Below are positions 36,948 to 47,389 of a DNA stretch of 64,000 nucleotides, piece after piece. Where the stretch lies: the NCBI GenBank assembly GCA_030704615.1, contig CM060733.1:45010001-45074000 (forward strand), given 5' to 3'. The stretch is from Takakia lepidozioides. Its lineage: Eukaryota > Streptophyta > Takakiopsida > Takakiales > Takakiaceae. Position 1 is the first letter of the stretch. Each line of letters opens with the position of its first letter. Made by a program: the position numbers and the translations under genes. The notes below the pieces were generated by a model that ran no database searches, was not told where the DNA came from, and saw nothing but the letters and a program-made list of their open reading frames with translations.

Positions 36948-37017
36948 TGGATGTGTATCGCCGTTTGGATGAAACGGGTCATTTCTAGGCTAAGCAAATA
37001 TGGGGCTTTACTTCTGT
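36948..37017 (-). mobile_element. 70-bp fragment of the integrase-element LTR end
   Basis: ATGGATGTGTATCGCCGTTT to AATATGGGGCTTTAC matches 40388-40450 directly and 61457-61520 inverted, at nearly full identity. In the last two places it lies where a 5' LTR end is expected. Here it stands alone, next to unrelated sequence. Confidence 0.55.
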
Positions 37018-37744
37018 GAAGCCTACCCCCCACGAAAAATCCTGAGCTCATAATTGGGAAATATCACCCTCCACTGCTGGGTAAAAAACCTACCAAGGAA
37101 AAACCTGGCACCTACACGTTGGGCTGAGGACAAAACCCTTGGCTAGGAAAACCGTGCAGGGAGTACAGATGGTGATAGGCCATGTAACTAAAATGTTTCT
37201 AAGTCCTAGAGAGGTCAAGTCCTAGGACCCTAAGAGTCACCAAACGCAAACGAAGACTAAGCCGCTGAGAAGAGAAGAGGATCAAGCTGAAGTAGATCGG
37301 CTAAGAAGATCAAGACATCACCCCACCGTGCACCCCTCCACATTGATACACGTAAGATCAAAAACTAATTTGGAATGCAACAAGTCTGTCAAGGAAACAG
37401 TTTCATCCCGCACTTCAATATTAGAGCATTATGGAAGAAGGAGAGCACGTCACCTACGTAAAATCTAATAGATCAAGTCTGGATCGTCGATCTGGAGCTT
37501 AGATTTGCATGCATGCTTGCCATGCTGTAATCGAATGCACACGGTCTATCCCACCCCAAACATGTTAGAATTACGTTTGTTCAAATTATAGCCCCTGGGT
37601 TAGCTGAGCCTTACCAATGTTCGTTTTGGCATCATGGATAGACACTACATGCCGAGCATGAAGATCCTCAACAAAGGTCTCAAGATCAATCGGATCAGCA
37701 ACAGTAGAGATAAGAGGGGTAGAATGCAAATGAAAGGTATCTCA
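37018..37744. other. Non-coding, nothing recognised
   Basis: No coding or RNA feature is visible. It begins with a purine/pyrimidine mix containing ACCAAGGAAAAACCTGG and ends at the truncation point of the integrase frame on the minus strand. Confidence 0.45.
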
Positions 37745-38521
37745 CTCCCTGGTAAGTGCGCCATTCTTCTATAACATTCGGCAAAGAGTTTGGTTGAAGT
37801 GTTCCGTGAGGACATTGGTCTGGGGATGGTATGGGGCGGTGGTGGAATGCTTAACACCGAAGTTGAAGCAAATCACCGTGAAGAGCTGGTTACAAAACTC
37901 CTTGCCTTGATCCGTTAGTATCTCCTGAGGACACCGATGCCGCATAAGGTTCGCATTGAAGAAGAACTGAGCTACATCATCACTAGCCTTGGAACGCAAA
38001 GACCGGACTTCTACCCACTTAGTCAAGTAGTTGGTAGCAACACAAAGGTAGCTTCGACCCTTTGACATGAGTGCGAGGGGTTCTACCAAGTCAATGCCAA
38101 CGCGAGCAAAAGCATGGGTGACAGGCAAAGGCTGCAGTTCATGCAAGATCCAGGCCCTAGGGAGAGCAATGTTAGCACGACAACAACCTTCACACTTAGA
38201 GATGAATTCCGTGACGTCTCCGTGAATTCCCAGCCAATAGTATACCTCTTGGATACGGGCCACAGTTTTCTTGATACCAAGGTGACGTGCATACAAGGAA
38301 CAATGGAAACGCTTCAATAAAGCATTCAGCTGGCTCCGTGGTGGCACTTCCAAGTAGCATGGCACTCCCCCGCTAGTGAGCTCCTTGAAAAGCTTATCAC
38401 CCATGAAACGGTGAGTAGATATATAATAGAGGATTTGTTTATGCAAGGACTCGGAAATGCCAGCTGGCGAACACCCTGATTGGAATCGTTGGAGTAGCGC
38501 AGCATGCAGCTGATTATCCAT
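37745..38521 (-). pseudogene. Ty3/gypsy integrase, zinc finger and core, truncated C-terminus
   Basis: One open frame from Met at 38521 runs 250 residues to 37769. It has an HHCC zinc finger (HCSLYARH ... KCEGCC), then the first catalytic Asp in VGIDLVEP. YLTKWVEVRSL is followed by the second Asp in EILTDQGKEF and the Glu in PYHPQTNVLTEHFNQTL. The second Asp and the Glu are separated by exactly 35 residues (DD35E), so the catalytic residues are retained. The tail beyond CRML is missing. Upstream on the same strand is not reverse transcriptase but the uncharacterised frames at 38.5-39.8 kb. A second, frameshifted copy is at 63416-64000 in the inverted arm. Confidence 0.85.
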
Positions 38522-39840
38522 GTTTGCACTTTAAGCAACATGATATAGAAAGTAGGCCGAGCGCTCGGCGAGCTGTCATCTGGAACCCAAGTGAAAGTGG
38601 AACAATATACCACCCTCAGCACCTTGTGTGACTGTAACTCGTAGACTCCCAACGCCAGCCGCTCCCAACCGTGAGCTCCCTTAAGCCAAAAACCAACGCC
38701 GATTGTATCACCCTCTCTCCATGTGCACGAAAGCACAGCCGAGCTCGGATACTCACTCAATCACTCAAACGCACTCGGGCAAGCCACTCGCTGTGAAGCA
38801 GAGGTAGTACCCACACCCAAGACTACTAAATCAGATGACTGCACCGTCAAGGCCCCACCCTTCAGACCATCAACCAACTGAGAATAAATAGGCGCCAAGG
38901 CGCAGGGCCGGAGCTGAAACCGTAGTGCCCTCAAGATCAAAGCTCCCGTGCCTTGTAACATTAATGACAACCAACTTCGTCCTACTACACCAAGGCCATG
39001 ATGAAGCTCCGAACACCAGAGAGAGGTAAATACAAACCAACTTCTAACCAGGTCAATTCACGATGGTGCAGAAAATGCGACTTAAACCTTCTGGACAACA
39101 AACGTTCTTCGTTACGTAACTCGAATTCTCTCTTAGCAAGTTGTCTGGCTCTGGACACCACCGCACCAGGCTCAAGCAAAGGTCTCGTGAACATGGCCTC
39201 GTGATGACTGGTTAATGCAGCAAGGTCACCCACGACAACTCTTTCTATACGCTCAAACCAAAGCTGATCCTCGTCATATATCTCACACAACAGATCATCT
39301 ACTTCCTGCGACAACTCGATATATCTCTCTAATTCTGCTGCCTGCTACATACTCTCGAAATATTCAGGTCCAGGATCAACAAAGTTATCAAAATTATAGT
39401 ATTCCGGATCATAATTATCTAGAGCTGTCAGATTTCTCGAACCTTGGTGACCACGCCTCTGCCTCATCTAAATTGTCTTAATCACTACCACCAGGAGAAC
39501 CCAATGAAACAACAAGGGCTGGAACACAAGTAGTTGGTTCAAGGAGAGGCGACGCTGGTAAGGCAACACTGTCAGGCCGTGCGCCGTTGGTCGTGTTAGC
39601 AACAACAAGAACGTTTGGCAGAGTCAGAAACGATAGGGTTGGTTTCAACAAGAGGAGGAGTAACAGGAACGACACCAACAGAACAAAGAGTGACAGCAGG
39701 GTTAGTTTCTACACTAGGATTTGTTTCAATAACAAGTTCCACACTAATCTGAAGAAGCAAGCTCTCCCCTTCTCTACGAGCTACACCAGACAAGTCTCGA
39801 ACAGTAGCCATTCCCTGCAACCACACCCCAATGCGCAATG
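38522..39840 (-). pseudogene. Upstream ORF (gag position) of the integrase element, no RT visible
   Basis: Minus-strand frames read MATVRDLSGVARREGESLLL (start about 39810), then a Val/Pro-rich stretch (VALPASPLLEPTT). An acidic/helical part (EVDDLLCEIYDEDQLWFERI, ARQLAKREFELRNEERLLSR) follows, then TWREGDTIGVGFWLKGAHGW and YELQSHKVLRVVYCS just before the integrase. It occupies the place of gag but has no zinc knuckle, protease or reverse transcriptase that I can recognise. The inverted copy (62118-63406) has the same content and order. A stop at 38761-38763 is an Arg codon there, so the frames were once longer. Confidence 0.55.
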
Positions 39841-40451
39841 TGAGACGGTGATATCACAATAGCAGGACAAAATATGGCAAGGCGAGGAGCTGCCATTGAT
39901 AACACGCATTAGCGAACAGGATATAGAGCAGATCCCGCAAAAAAGACCTAACTGACCCGGATAGCGCGGGCAAGATCCACCAATGCCTATGGTACCCGGC
40001 GTCTCCACCATAAAACAAGCCTGAAGCATATACTCATTTCCTCACAAGAAGCAATGTTTCACAACAAAAGGGTGAGCGGAAAGAGCAAACAACTCGCGAG
40101 AGGAGGATCAAACACACGGATCTGACACAAAGCAGCTCTCATCCAAAGCTTATACACCAAATCACATATACACTAACACCCGAGTACACCGCCCTGACCT
40201 TGTGTCAGGGCGACGTCTTTATACAAAAGCCCTAGCTTTAGTGGCCCGCCGCAAGCCAAAGCCCACGGCGCCGCCTTGTAGCCCTAGATCTGATGAAGGG
40301 CCAGGATGTCGCCACCAGCCCAAAACTAACCCTAACCTAGATATCATTGTAACGGTTTAACGGCTTTATACGCCAAAAATTAATACTGTGGATGTGTATC
40401 GCCGTTTGGATGAAACGGGTCATTTCTAGGCTAAGCAAATATGGGGATTTA
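39841..40451 (-). mobile_element. Candidate 5' LTR/leader of the integrase element
   Basis: On the minus strand the sequence begins TGTAAATCCCCATATTTGC at about 40451. It has a TTTTGTATAAAGAC box at about 40218-40231 and GTGTACTCGGGTGTTAG downstream, and leads to the MATVRD frame. In the inverted arm the equivalent stretch is 61457-62117. The position 5' of the ORF, a TATA box and a TG start favour an LTR. The inner border and primer-binding site are not certain. Confidence 0.4.
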
Positions 40452-40890
40452 CAAGCCGCATTGACGTTGTGATACTCGACTAGCCCTCCACCCACCTGCA
40501 GATATGTCCTCACGCCAGAGCTGAAAGACGGCCATCAAGCCCTAGTCTGTGAACCAGCTATTAAGTGTGCAATAATTTGTCCATGTCGCACAATGTCAAG
40601 GGTGATATTGCATTGGTAACAGGCATGGATCTAGGAGAGAGTGTGGTCTGATCATCTGTGCATGCTCGACACTGTCAAAAATCCAACTAATAGAAGGCGC
40701 CTTGTTGATTCAAGTGGAAAGGGAGGCGCGACATCTATGCCATACATGATATTTCCCCACACAAGCTCTACGAAAGGGTGTTCCGAGAACACCAGGAACA
40801 ATTTCGAAAACTTGAAAGATCGCAGGGAACCATGTACATGCACTTGATTGATCCGTCACCTAGCTTTGGATTGAAAACTCTGCGGTGGTC
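40452..40890. other. Non-coding, shared by both inverted arms
   Basis: No frame is supported. It matches 61018-61456 inverted with visibly more differences than the LINE next to it. Confidence 0.5.
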
Positions 40891-42168
40891 TTTTTTTTTT
40901 TTTTTTTTTCCCCAAGGCCGTTGGCCATTTAGTTTATTAGAGGGGAAAAAAATAAACCCCATTGATGCCATAAGGCATGACCACATCAGCTGGACGAGGG
41001 ACGAGCCCAGACGAAAGCAAGAGAGATATGCCTAACTGGCGAAAGGCGGAAGACCGCAGAGGCCATGGGGATGAGGATGGTCGACCATTGTACAAAGGAC
41101 CCCCACTCTACAAATGATGCAGAAGTGAATGAATGATAGAGCTTGAGATACCCTTAGAAAAGCAAAGGACCATAAAACGTACCTGCCTGCCTATTAAAGC
41201 CTAGTGCATGCATGAAGCGAGCGCGATGGCAGAGGCACACGGACAATCGCTTGTCGAAGTTCAGGTTCACAAGTGATAGTACACAAGTGAACCTCCAGAT
41301 AATATCCCTGTCGAAGTCTGAGAATCAGGGTAGAAGTGTGTAGCAGTTTCCCCAGCTCCGAGGAATTGAGCTCCAGTTGCATGTGGTTGGAGAAGGACTT
41401 GTGCATAAGATTCCTTGTTTAGCCCATGACTCGATGAAGGCTCCGTAGAGGTGACACTCAGCCTATGGATGTTTGGCGATTTCTGCAGACATTTTGATCC
41501 TACGGTCCAACTGCATCTGGCTTTCCAAATGTGCCAGAGCCCAGCTGCCCTAATCGTATCAAACACCGGGCACGATGAGGCTGCTTGCTTGGTTGTTGTG
41601 TCGTAGATCGTAGCAAGTTTATTGGACTGAGCAGGGAGAGGTCATGGCATGTTAGAAGAACCATGTTAAGGAATGGCCAGACCTTAGAAGGAATGCTGCA
41701 TTGAAACAGGCAGTGTTCGAGGGTCTCTGCGACACCCAACGAGCAACATCTGCAGAGTAGAGCTTCACTGGCGAGTGCATTGATGGTGTGGGGCATTGCC
41801 GTTGCATAGTCCTCTGCGCTACTTCTTAAAATCAGGCCAAACAGCACTAATCTATCTAGCAGGTAAACAAGTGGGCAATGCCATACCCCATCAATGCTCT
41901 CTCCAGTGAAGACCGCTTCATGGATGTGGATGTCCATTTTTCATGTGAAGTAGCATGTGTGAACGGGATATAATCCAACCTTTTCCACCTCCAAGAAAGT
42001 GCCGGAGAAAGCACAAGAGCAAACCCTAGGGGGAGAAATTGGAGAGAGGTACTTAGAGAGACACAGAGAGACGACATGGGATTCATAACGGAGTTTGTGG
42101 AGGCCTGGATAAGAAGATCCATGGAGGATCCGGAGGAAAGAGATACCAAGTGGCGGACGCATCTGCAG
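40891..42168 (-). mobile_element. LINE 3' end with zf-RVT domain, family 2, left arm
   Basis: Minus-strand frames from 42168 down: RHLVSLSSGSSMD and AVFTGESIDGVWHCPLVYLL, then the zinc-binding RVT pattern LLCRCCSLGVAETLEHCLF and QCSIPSKVWPFLNM, then AGLWHIWKARCSW. The non-coding end carries TTAGAGGGGAAAAAA and a long T run at about 40891-40911, which is the poly-A tail in minus sense, so the 3' end lies at 40.89 kb and the 5' end is truncated at 42168. It is nearly identical to 59757-61017 (one amino-acid difference in the 145-residue frame). Confidence 0.8.
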
Positions 42169-42229
42169 TGGTCGGTCATATTTTCACTTCACTTTCATTT
42201 CACTTTCATTTCACTTTTATCATTCCTGG

Positions 42230-43805
42230 AGCATATATAAATGATGAGTGTCACCAGGCTCATCACTTCTTTCGGCGCAAACACTTGAGGTTGTTTTGGA
42301 TGTTTTCTTCCATTGAATGATAGTGTAGCCCAAGAGGAGGGTGCGCACTTTTTGCCGTTGTGGCTTCCACCAAAGCCACTTCAGCAGAGTATGTATAAGC
42401 TCAATACTACAACGTGCATCGACCCACTCGGGTTGGAGACAAGTGTAGAAGTGTTGGGCTGTCACATTGCACTCTACATTCACATGTTCATATATAGGTC
42501 ACTGTTTTCTTTGCTTACATCACTAGGGCCTATGGAAGTGGATGATGATGGAAGAATGAAGCCCTTGGTATACGGTAATCCCGAACACTGTCAGTGCTAC
42601 TAAAACTGTTGGGTGCAACCTATGCGGATTGCAGCTTTTTTATCGTAAGGATCGGTTATTCGCTCACCTCGGCTATAGAGGTGTGAGCAATGTGGTGGGT
42701 TTATGCTCTAAAGCATCTATGCGGATAAAAAGTCACTTTGCCCAATGTGGAGGCAAAATTCCAATGTCTCTGGATCTTGACACGACCTCTGAACAAAACA
42801 CTATATCTTCTCGTCAGGATGCCCCGATTAGTACCCAAGGGGACACTTGTGAGGCTTCAGGTATCCTTGGACAAGTGGGTTGTGCCAGAACAATACATGC
42901 TTCAACACCTCTTTGTACCCCTACACTTCAACAGAGTAGATGATTACGACAACAATCCATGCATGAAGACCTTAACTTATCTGCGAAAAGGCAGTTGGAT
43001 AAAAAATGGACACAGTTTTTCTTCGAGGCCAACATATCGTTTAATGTGGCTTGCAAGGCTTCCGGCATTTGTTTCTGCCATTAGAGCAACCTCGGAGTCC
43101 AAATCCACGTACGTACATCCTTCTTATCACAATCTCTGTATAGATTTGCTAGAAGATGCCATGACATAGCTTACACAAAAGGTCAACAATAGTAATGGAC
43201 GAGTTTCTAAGAAAATATGGGAGCACTATATGTGCCGAGGGATGGTGTTCTGTTACAAACAGACCATTGTTCAATGTCATGCTCGTATGTTCAGCTGGGG
43301 AATAGTTCTTGGGATTAGTGGACACTAGTGGCGAAAAAAAAGATGAACGTTATCAATGTGGGCTATTGACGGACTTCATCGAACATGTCGGAAATAATAT
43401 AATCGTGCAAATATGCACGGATAATGCCACTAACATGATGAACACTACAGACATGTTATTGACACGATATCCCCATATGTACTACCAGGGATGTGCAGCT
43501 CATATCCTTGACATCATTTTGGAAGATTGGGGAAAAAAATAGTGGATGAAACAATTTGTGCGGCGAGCGAAGACCGTTGTATCGTTCATCCGCACACACC
43601 ACATCCCTTTGACAATATATAGGAGACATGAACCAAAATATAGCCTCCGAAATCCAGACGAAACCCGTTTTGTTACTAACTTCTTAATGGTAGATCGGTT
43701 GGTGACGGTGAAGAGCAGTCTCAAGCACACCGTCATCGATCCTCAACGGGAGGCGTACACACGGACATTGCGGGACTCGAGAAAAGCCAAGTAATTGGGC
43801 AAAAG
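42230..43805 (+). pseudogene. hAT-family transposase remnant, copy 2
   Basis: Same domains as copy 1: BED-like finger (GCNLCGLQLFYRKDRLFAHL, here without the copy-1 stop) at about 42615-42735, then the linker and core with NRPLFNVMLVC, VQICTDNATNM, AAHILDIILEDWGKK and VVSFIRTHHIPLTIYRR. The first acidic motif reads ICAEGW, so the Asp present in copy 1 has become Glu. Several stops and frameshifts interrupt it. The collinear match breaks at the inverted segment that starts at 43806. Confidence 0.8.
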
Positions 43806-43896
43806 GCAAGACAATTAGCACCGACTCTACTATGTAAATAAAATTCTCACATTTCTTCCTGAAATCATCGTTGTGAATGGTGTTGTGAACCTTTCG
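43806..43896 (-). repeat. 91-bp micro-inversion relative to block copy 1
   Basis: The segment from GCAAGACAATTAGCACCG to GTGTTGTGAACCTTTCG is the reverse complement of 12402-12492, with a handful of substitutions. On both sides (GGGCAAAAG before, GCGGGAGTTTGATGG after) the two blocks stay in the same orientation. The region belongs to the hAT remnant. The third, partial copy at 46553 is in the original orientation. Confidence 0.9.
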
Positions 43897-44302
43897 GCGG
43901 GAGTTTGATGGAAAGCAACCAGTAATGGGCAACGCATAGTTACTAATGCAAAATCTAGAGAAGCATGTCCAATCCCTGAGGCATCATCATTTTTCCTTGG
44001 AACCTGAGCTTGCGGACAGTGTTGAGGATGAATTTTACGAGCGTCGGTCAATGGTCCAATCCGGCATGAAAAGCATTGGTACCCGGATATAGCTCTCTCT
44101 GTCATGTTTAAAAGAGCCAGTCGCATGAGCACCCGTACAAGGCCGACCTTGGTATCATTGTCGAGCAAGAATGGATTGAGCAAAGCCCCCAACGCATGAG
44201 CAGCTTATGAATATGCCAAACTGCGTGGTTATAACGAGTTATGCGAAGCCCGTGTAGGTACATTGGTTGAGGGGGTGAGGCTAGGTCTCACACACCTGGT
44301 GG
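43897..44302 (+). pseudogene. hAT remnant tail, copy 2
   Basis: Continues the collinear match to 12493-12910 (EFDGKQPVMG region, then CTCACACACCTGGTGGG). It then breaks at about 44302 into a 5'-truncated MITE copy, where copy 1 instead continues into non-coding sequence. Confidence 0.65.
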
Positions 44303-44814
44303 GAAATATTCCACATATTCCAAAAGATTATTGAGAATATGCTATTGTGAAACCCAAATGCGCTCACACGGTAAGAAATACGAAACTATTTGAAAACTGT
44401 GCTTATGCAAAAAAATTCATGAAATTAGCACAATGACCCACAAACATATCTGCCAGAACTCAAAGATCAGTGCACGTAAACAATGTGGTATTTGATAACA
44501 TTGTGTTTAGAACATCCCCAATAACCACCCAAAAAATGGGTTTTGTCGGCGAAATGCAAATGGGTTTTTGCCTAGTTTCGCCAGCAAAAGGTTTGAACTA
44601 TCTGACAGGTGCATGTGCATTCTGCTCTTCACGTTTAAGTTATATTCAGATTCGATGTATCCCCTATTAACGCAGTAAAGTCCCTATGTCCGCCTATTAT
44701 TTGTTTTTATGCTGATGTACATATCACCCCCATAACTGTTGATTCTGCTCACGCGGCCGTTTTTTTGTGCTCGCGTCGTTTCTCTTAACTCAGTGCTCGC
44801 GCAATACCAACCCC
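44303..44814. mobile_element. hAT-type MITE, 5'-truncated (copy b)
   Basis: Matches copy a from AAATATTCC onward, to the right end ACCAACCCC followed by TGACAATG. About 50 bases of the left end are missing, replaced by hAT-remnant sequence, so this junction is a rearrangement and not a new insertion. Confidence 0.7.
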
Positions 44815-45170
44815 TGACAATGTCTATCAAAAACACAATGCTTAAGTGTATTAACTAATTCATTACAGGAACAATAAGAATTTATTAGACCATTATTAGG
44901 CAATTTTTGGTGGATTAGGTTGTTACACGTGGTATCAAAAACACAATGCTTAAGTGTATTAACTAATTCATTACAGGAACAATAAGAATTTATTAGACTA
45001 TTATTAGGCAATTCTTGGTGGATTAGGTTGTTACACGAGTGTTGACAATGTCTGTCAAGAAGACACGAGTCTGGTATATTGCACAACAAGAATTAATAAC
45101 TTACTATTGTACATATAAATTAGGTGGTATATGTGCAGGTTAGGTTGCACTAAAGAGTGTGTTGACAATG
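44815..45170. repeat. Tandem-array monomers between two MITE copies
   Basis: Two nearly identical ~110-bp monomers (ATCAAAAACACAATGCTTAAG to GGTGGATTAGGTTGTTACACG, starting about 44826 and 44936) are followed by partial diverged monomers. The high similarity of the two points to a recent local duplication. Confidence 0.7.
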
Positions 45171-45735
45171 CCGAGGTTGGGTAGCATGTGAGCAGGCTCA
45201 CGCTAGCGGGCGTGAACACAAATAAATATTCCGCATATTCCAAAATATTCTTGGGAATATGCTATTGTGAAACCCAAATGCGCTCACACGGTAAGAAATA
45301 CGAAACTATTTGAAAATTGTGCTTATGCGAAAAAAATTCATGAAATTAGCACAATGACCCACAAATATATCTGCCAGAACTCAAAGATCAACGCACGTAA
45401 ACAATGTGATATTTGATAACATTGTGTTTAGAACATCCCCAATAACCACCCAAAAAATGGGTTTCGCCGGCGAAATGCAAATGGGTTTTGCCTAGTTTCG
45501 CCAGCGAAAGGTTCGAACTATCTAACAGGTGCATGTGCATTCTGATCTTCACGTTTAAGTTATATTCAGATTCAATGTATCCCCTATTAACGCAATAAAG
45601 TCCCTATGTCCGCCTATTATTTATATTTTTGCTGATGTACATATTACCCCTATAACCGTTGATTCTGCTCACGCGGCCGTTTTTTTTGTGCTCACGCCGT
45701 TTCTCTTAACTCAGTGCTCGCTCGATACCAACCCC
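45171..45735. mobile_element. hAT-type MITE (copy c)
   Basis: Full-length copy, 565 bp, flanked by TGACAATG on both sides (45163-45170 and 45736-45743). The preceding array sequence is the same as that before copies a and d, so it arose by duplication of the locus, not by transposition. Confidence 0.7.
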
Positions 45736-45756
45736 TGACAATGTCTATTAAAAACA

Positions 45757-46010
45757 CAAGACTGCCCTGGTGGACATGTATGCCAAATGTGAGTGCATTG
45801 AGGATGCAAAGGGAGTGTTCGACAGTATGGTTGAATGACATGTGGTGTTGTGGAGTGTGATGAATGCAAGATATATACAGCAAGGGCGCGAGATGGAGCC
45901 TTTGGAGACCTAGGGGCAAATGACGAGAAGCTGTGGAATGATTACTTTTCTGATCCTAGTCAATGGTGGGACTATGTGATGCAATGTAGTTGAACATATG
46001 CCACAGTGGT
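45757..46010 (+). pseudogene. PPR protein C-terminal fragment (PLS type) with WWD motif
   Basis: PPR proteins bind organellar RNA and guide editing, splicing or cleavage. From 45758 one frame reads ALVDMYAKCECIEDAKGVF, FDSMVE, a stop, then HVVLWSVMNARYIQQGREME. This is a PPR repeat pair of the kind ALVDMYAKCG...VFD.M..RDVV.WN.M...Y...G. In a shifted frame EKLWNDYFSDPSQWWDYV follows. It resembles the W..F..P..WWD start of the PDF motif found in OSB-type organellar proteins and in some PPR proteins. A stop and frameshift show it is dead. It has no counterpart in block copy 1. Confidence 0.85.
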
Positions 46011-46552
46011 GATTTGTAAATAGAGTTCTTCAATTGTAGGAATACTAGTGGACTGCTGCCCCTGTGTGGGCTTGGGTTTTGGGACTTGTAGCCTTTGAGG
46101 CTTGGTTATCTATCCATGTGGCCTTTCAGGCTTCTTGAATGCTCATTGTAGAGCCTCTGTGGCATCCATGGGAACATTTTTCCTATTGGTTTTTTGTTGG
46201 ATAATCGACATTCCAGAGACAATCTGTGTATTTGTGTGAAATTCTTTCATTCAATTAAATATATTGCTTTGTATATTGAAACATATCTTATATCAAAACG
46301 ATAAATAAATTTTACATGAAATTAATAAATAAAATAACATTTAATGGTTTTATAAACTAATCGAATAAAAACACGTAGTAGATGACCTACCAGAACCAGT
46401 ACAAACCTATAGTGATAGAGTCGTATTTGTAGTCATGAAATATGCCACATGCTACCCTGCCTGATGTAGTGAGTAGTGATATAGTCATAAGTGTAGTCAT
46501 AAGATACAGTCATGTAGTCATATACATCCGGGGGGTCACGTGAAATCTCTCC
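46011..46552. other. Non-coding, probable 3' sequence of the PPR fragment
   Basis: Transcript-like T-rich sequence with repeated GCCTTTGAGGCTTGG and GCCTTTCAGGCTTCTTG motifs, then AT-rich DNA. No frame is supported. The junction to the hAT tail is at GGTGCTAATTG (46553). Confidence 0.45.
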
Positions 46553-47270
46553 GGTGCTAATTGTCTTGCGGGAGTTTGACGGAAAGCAACCAGTAATGGG
46601 CAAGGCATGGTTACTAATGCAAAATCTAGATAAACATGTCCAATCCCTGAGGCATCATCATTTCTTTTTGGAACCTAAGCTTGCGGAGAGTGCCGATGAT
46701 GCATTTTATGAGCGTCGATCAATGGTTCAATCCGGCATGTCCTTGAAAAGGTCGCGGCGATCTGAAAAGCATTGGTACTCGGATATAGCTCTCTCTGTCA
46801 TGTTTAAAAGAGCCAGTCGCATGAGCACTCGTACAAGGCCGACATTGACATCATTGTCGAACAATAATGGATTGAGCAAAGCCCCCAACGCATGAGCAAC
46901 TTATGAATATGCCAAATTGCGTGGTTATGTCAAGTTATACGAAGCCCGTGTAGGTACATTGGCTGAGGGGGTGAGGCCAGGTCTCACACACCTGGTGGGT
47001 ATATGAGCATAGTGGACACTTCGGGGATGCGTATAATCATGGTCAGAATATACGCTTGCGTTGGTGGCCCATATAGTGGGCGTATTTGAATTTGAGGGTT
47101 TGTCGTATTTGTGCATCCTTAGTAGCTTTGGTGAGCCAAAAATAATTATACAGCTTTATGGTGAAGGACATTGGATATTTGTGTCCATTTTTTGATGTGG
47201 ACTTTGGTGCGGCTTATAGACGCCAGAGCTTGTTAGTTAGCTTCCCGGGTGAGAATGTTCGATAGATTAC
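46553..47270 (+). pseudogene. hAT remnant tail, third partial copy
   Basis: Matches 12475-13200 in direct orientation (VLIVLREFDGKQPVMGKAWL, YERRSMVQSGMSLKRSRR, then the non-coding stretch before the poly-G tract). It resumes the block order after the 44.3-46.55 kb expansion. No catalytic region is included. Confidence 0.75.
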
Positions 47271-47285
47271 ATATTGGGCGGGGGT

Positions 47286-47286
<1 letters not shown>

Positions 47287-47319
<33 letters not shown>
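47287..47319. repeat. Poly-G tract, 33 bases
   Basis: The counterpart in copy 1 is 13 G. Such runs form quadruplexes and are poorly measured by sequencing, so the stated length should not be trusted. Confidence 0.7.
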
Positions 47320-47322
<3 letters not shown>

Positions 47323-47389
47323 GGTACAGGGTGCATCAGCCAAACTGGGTGAGTATGCGATATGGATGGGCTCGTCCGTGGGGGTTTTA

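Larger units (their letters stand above)
37921..42168 (+). repeat. Left arm of a long inverted repeat (at least 4.25 kb)
   Basis: Base 42168 pairs with 59757 and base 37921 with 64000. The arm lengths are 4248 and 4244 bases, so there are few net indels. The arm holds integrase, upstream ORF, LTR-like region and LINE. The right arm runs off the window, so the true length is unknown. The 17.6-kb spacer is block copy 2. Confidence 0.9.

Noticed and set aside
44790-45089. Minus-strand frame with repeated CNELVNTLKHCVFD motif
   Set aside because: The repetition is just the duplicated satellite monomer read in one frame; the other array copies do not keep the frame.
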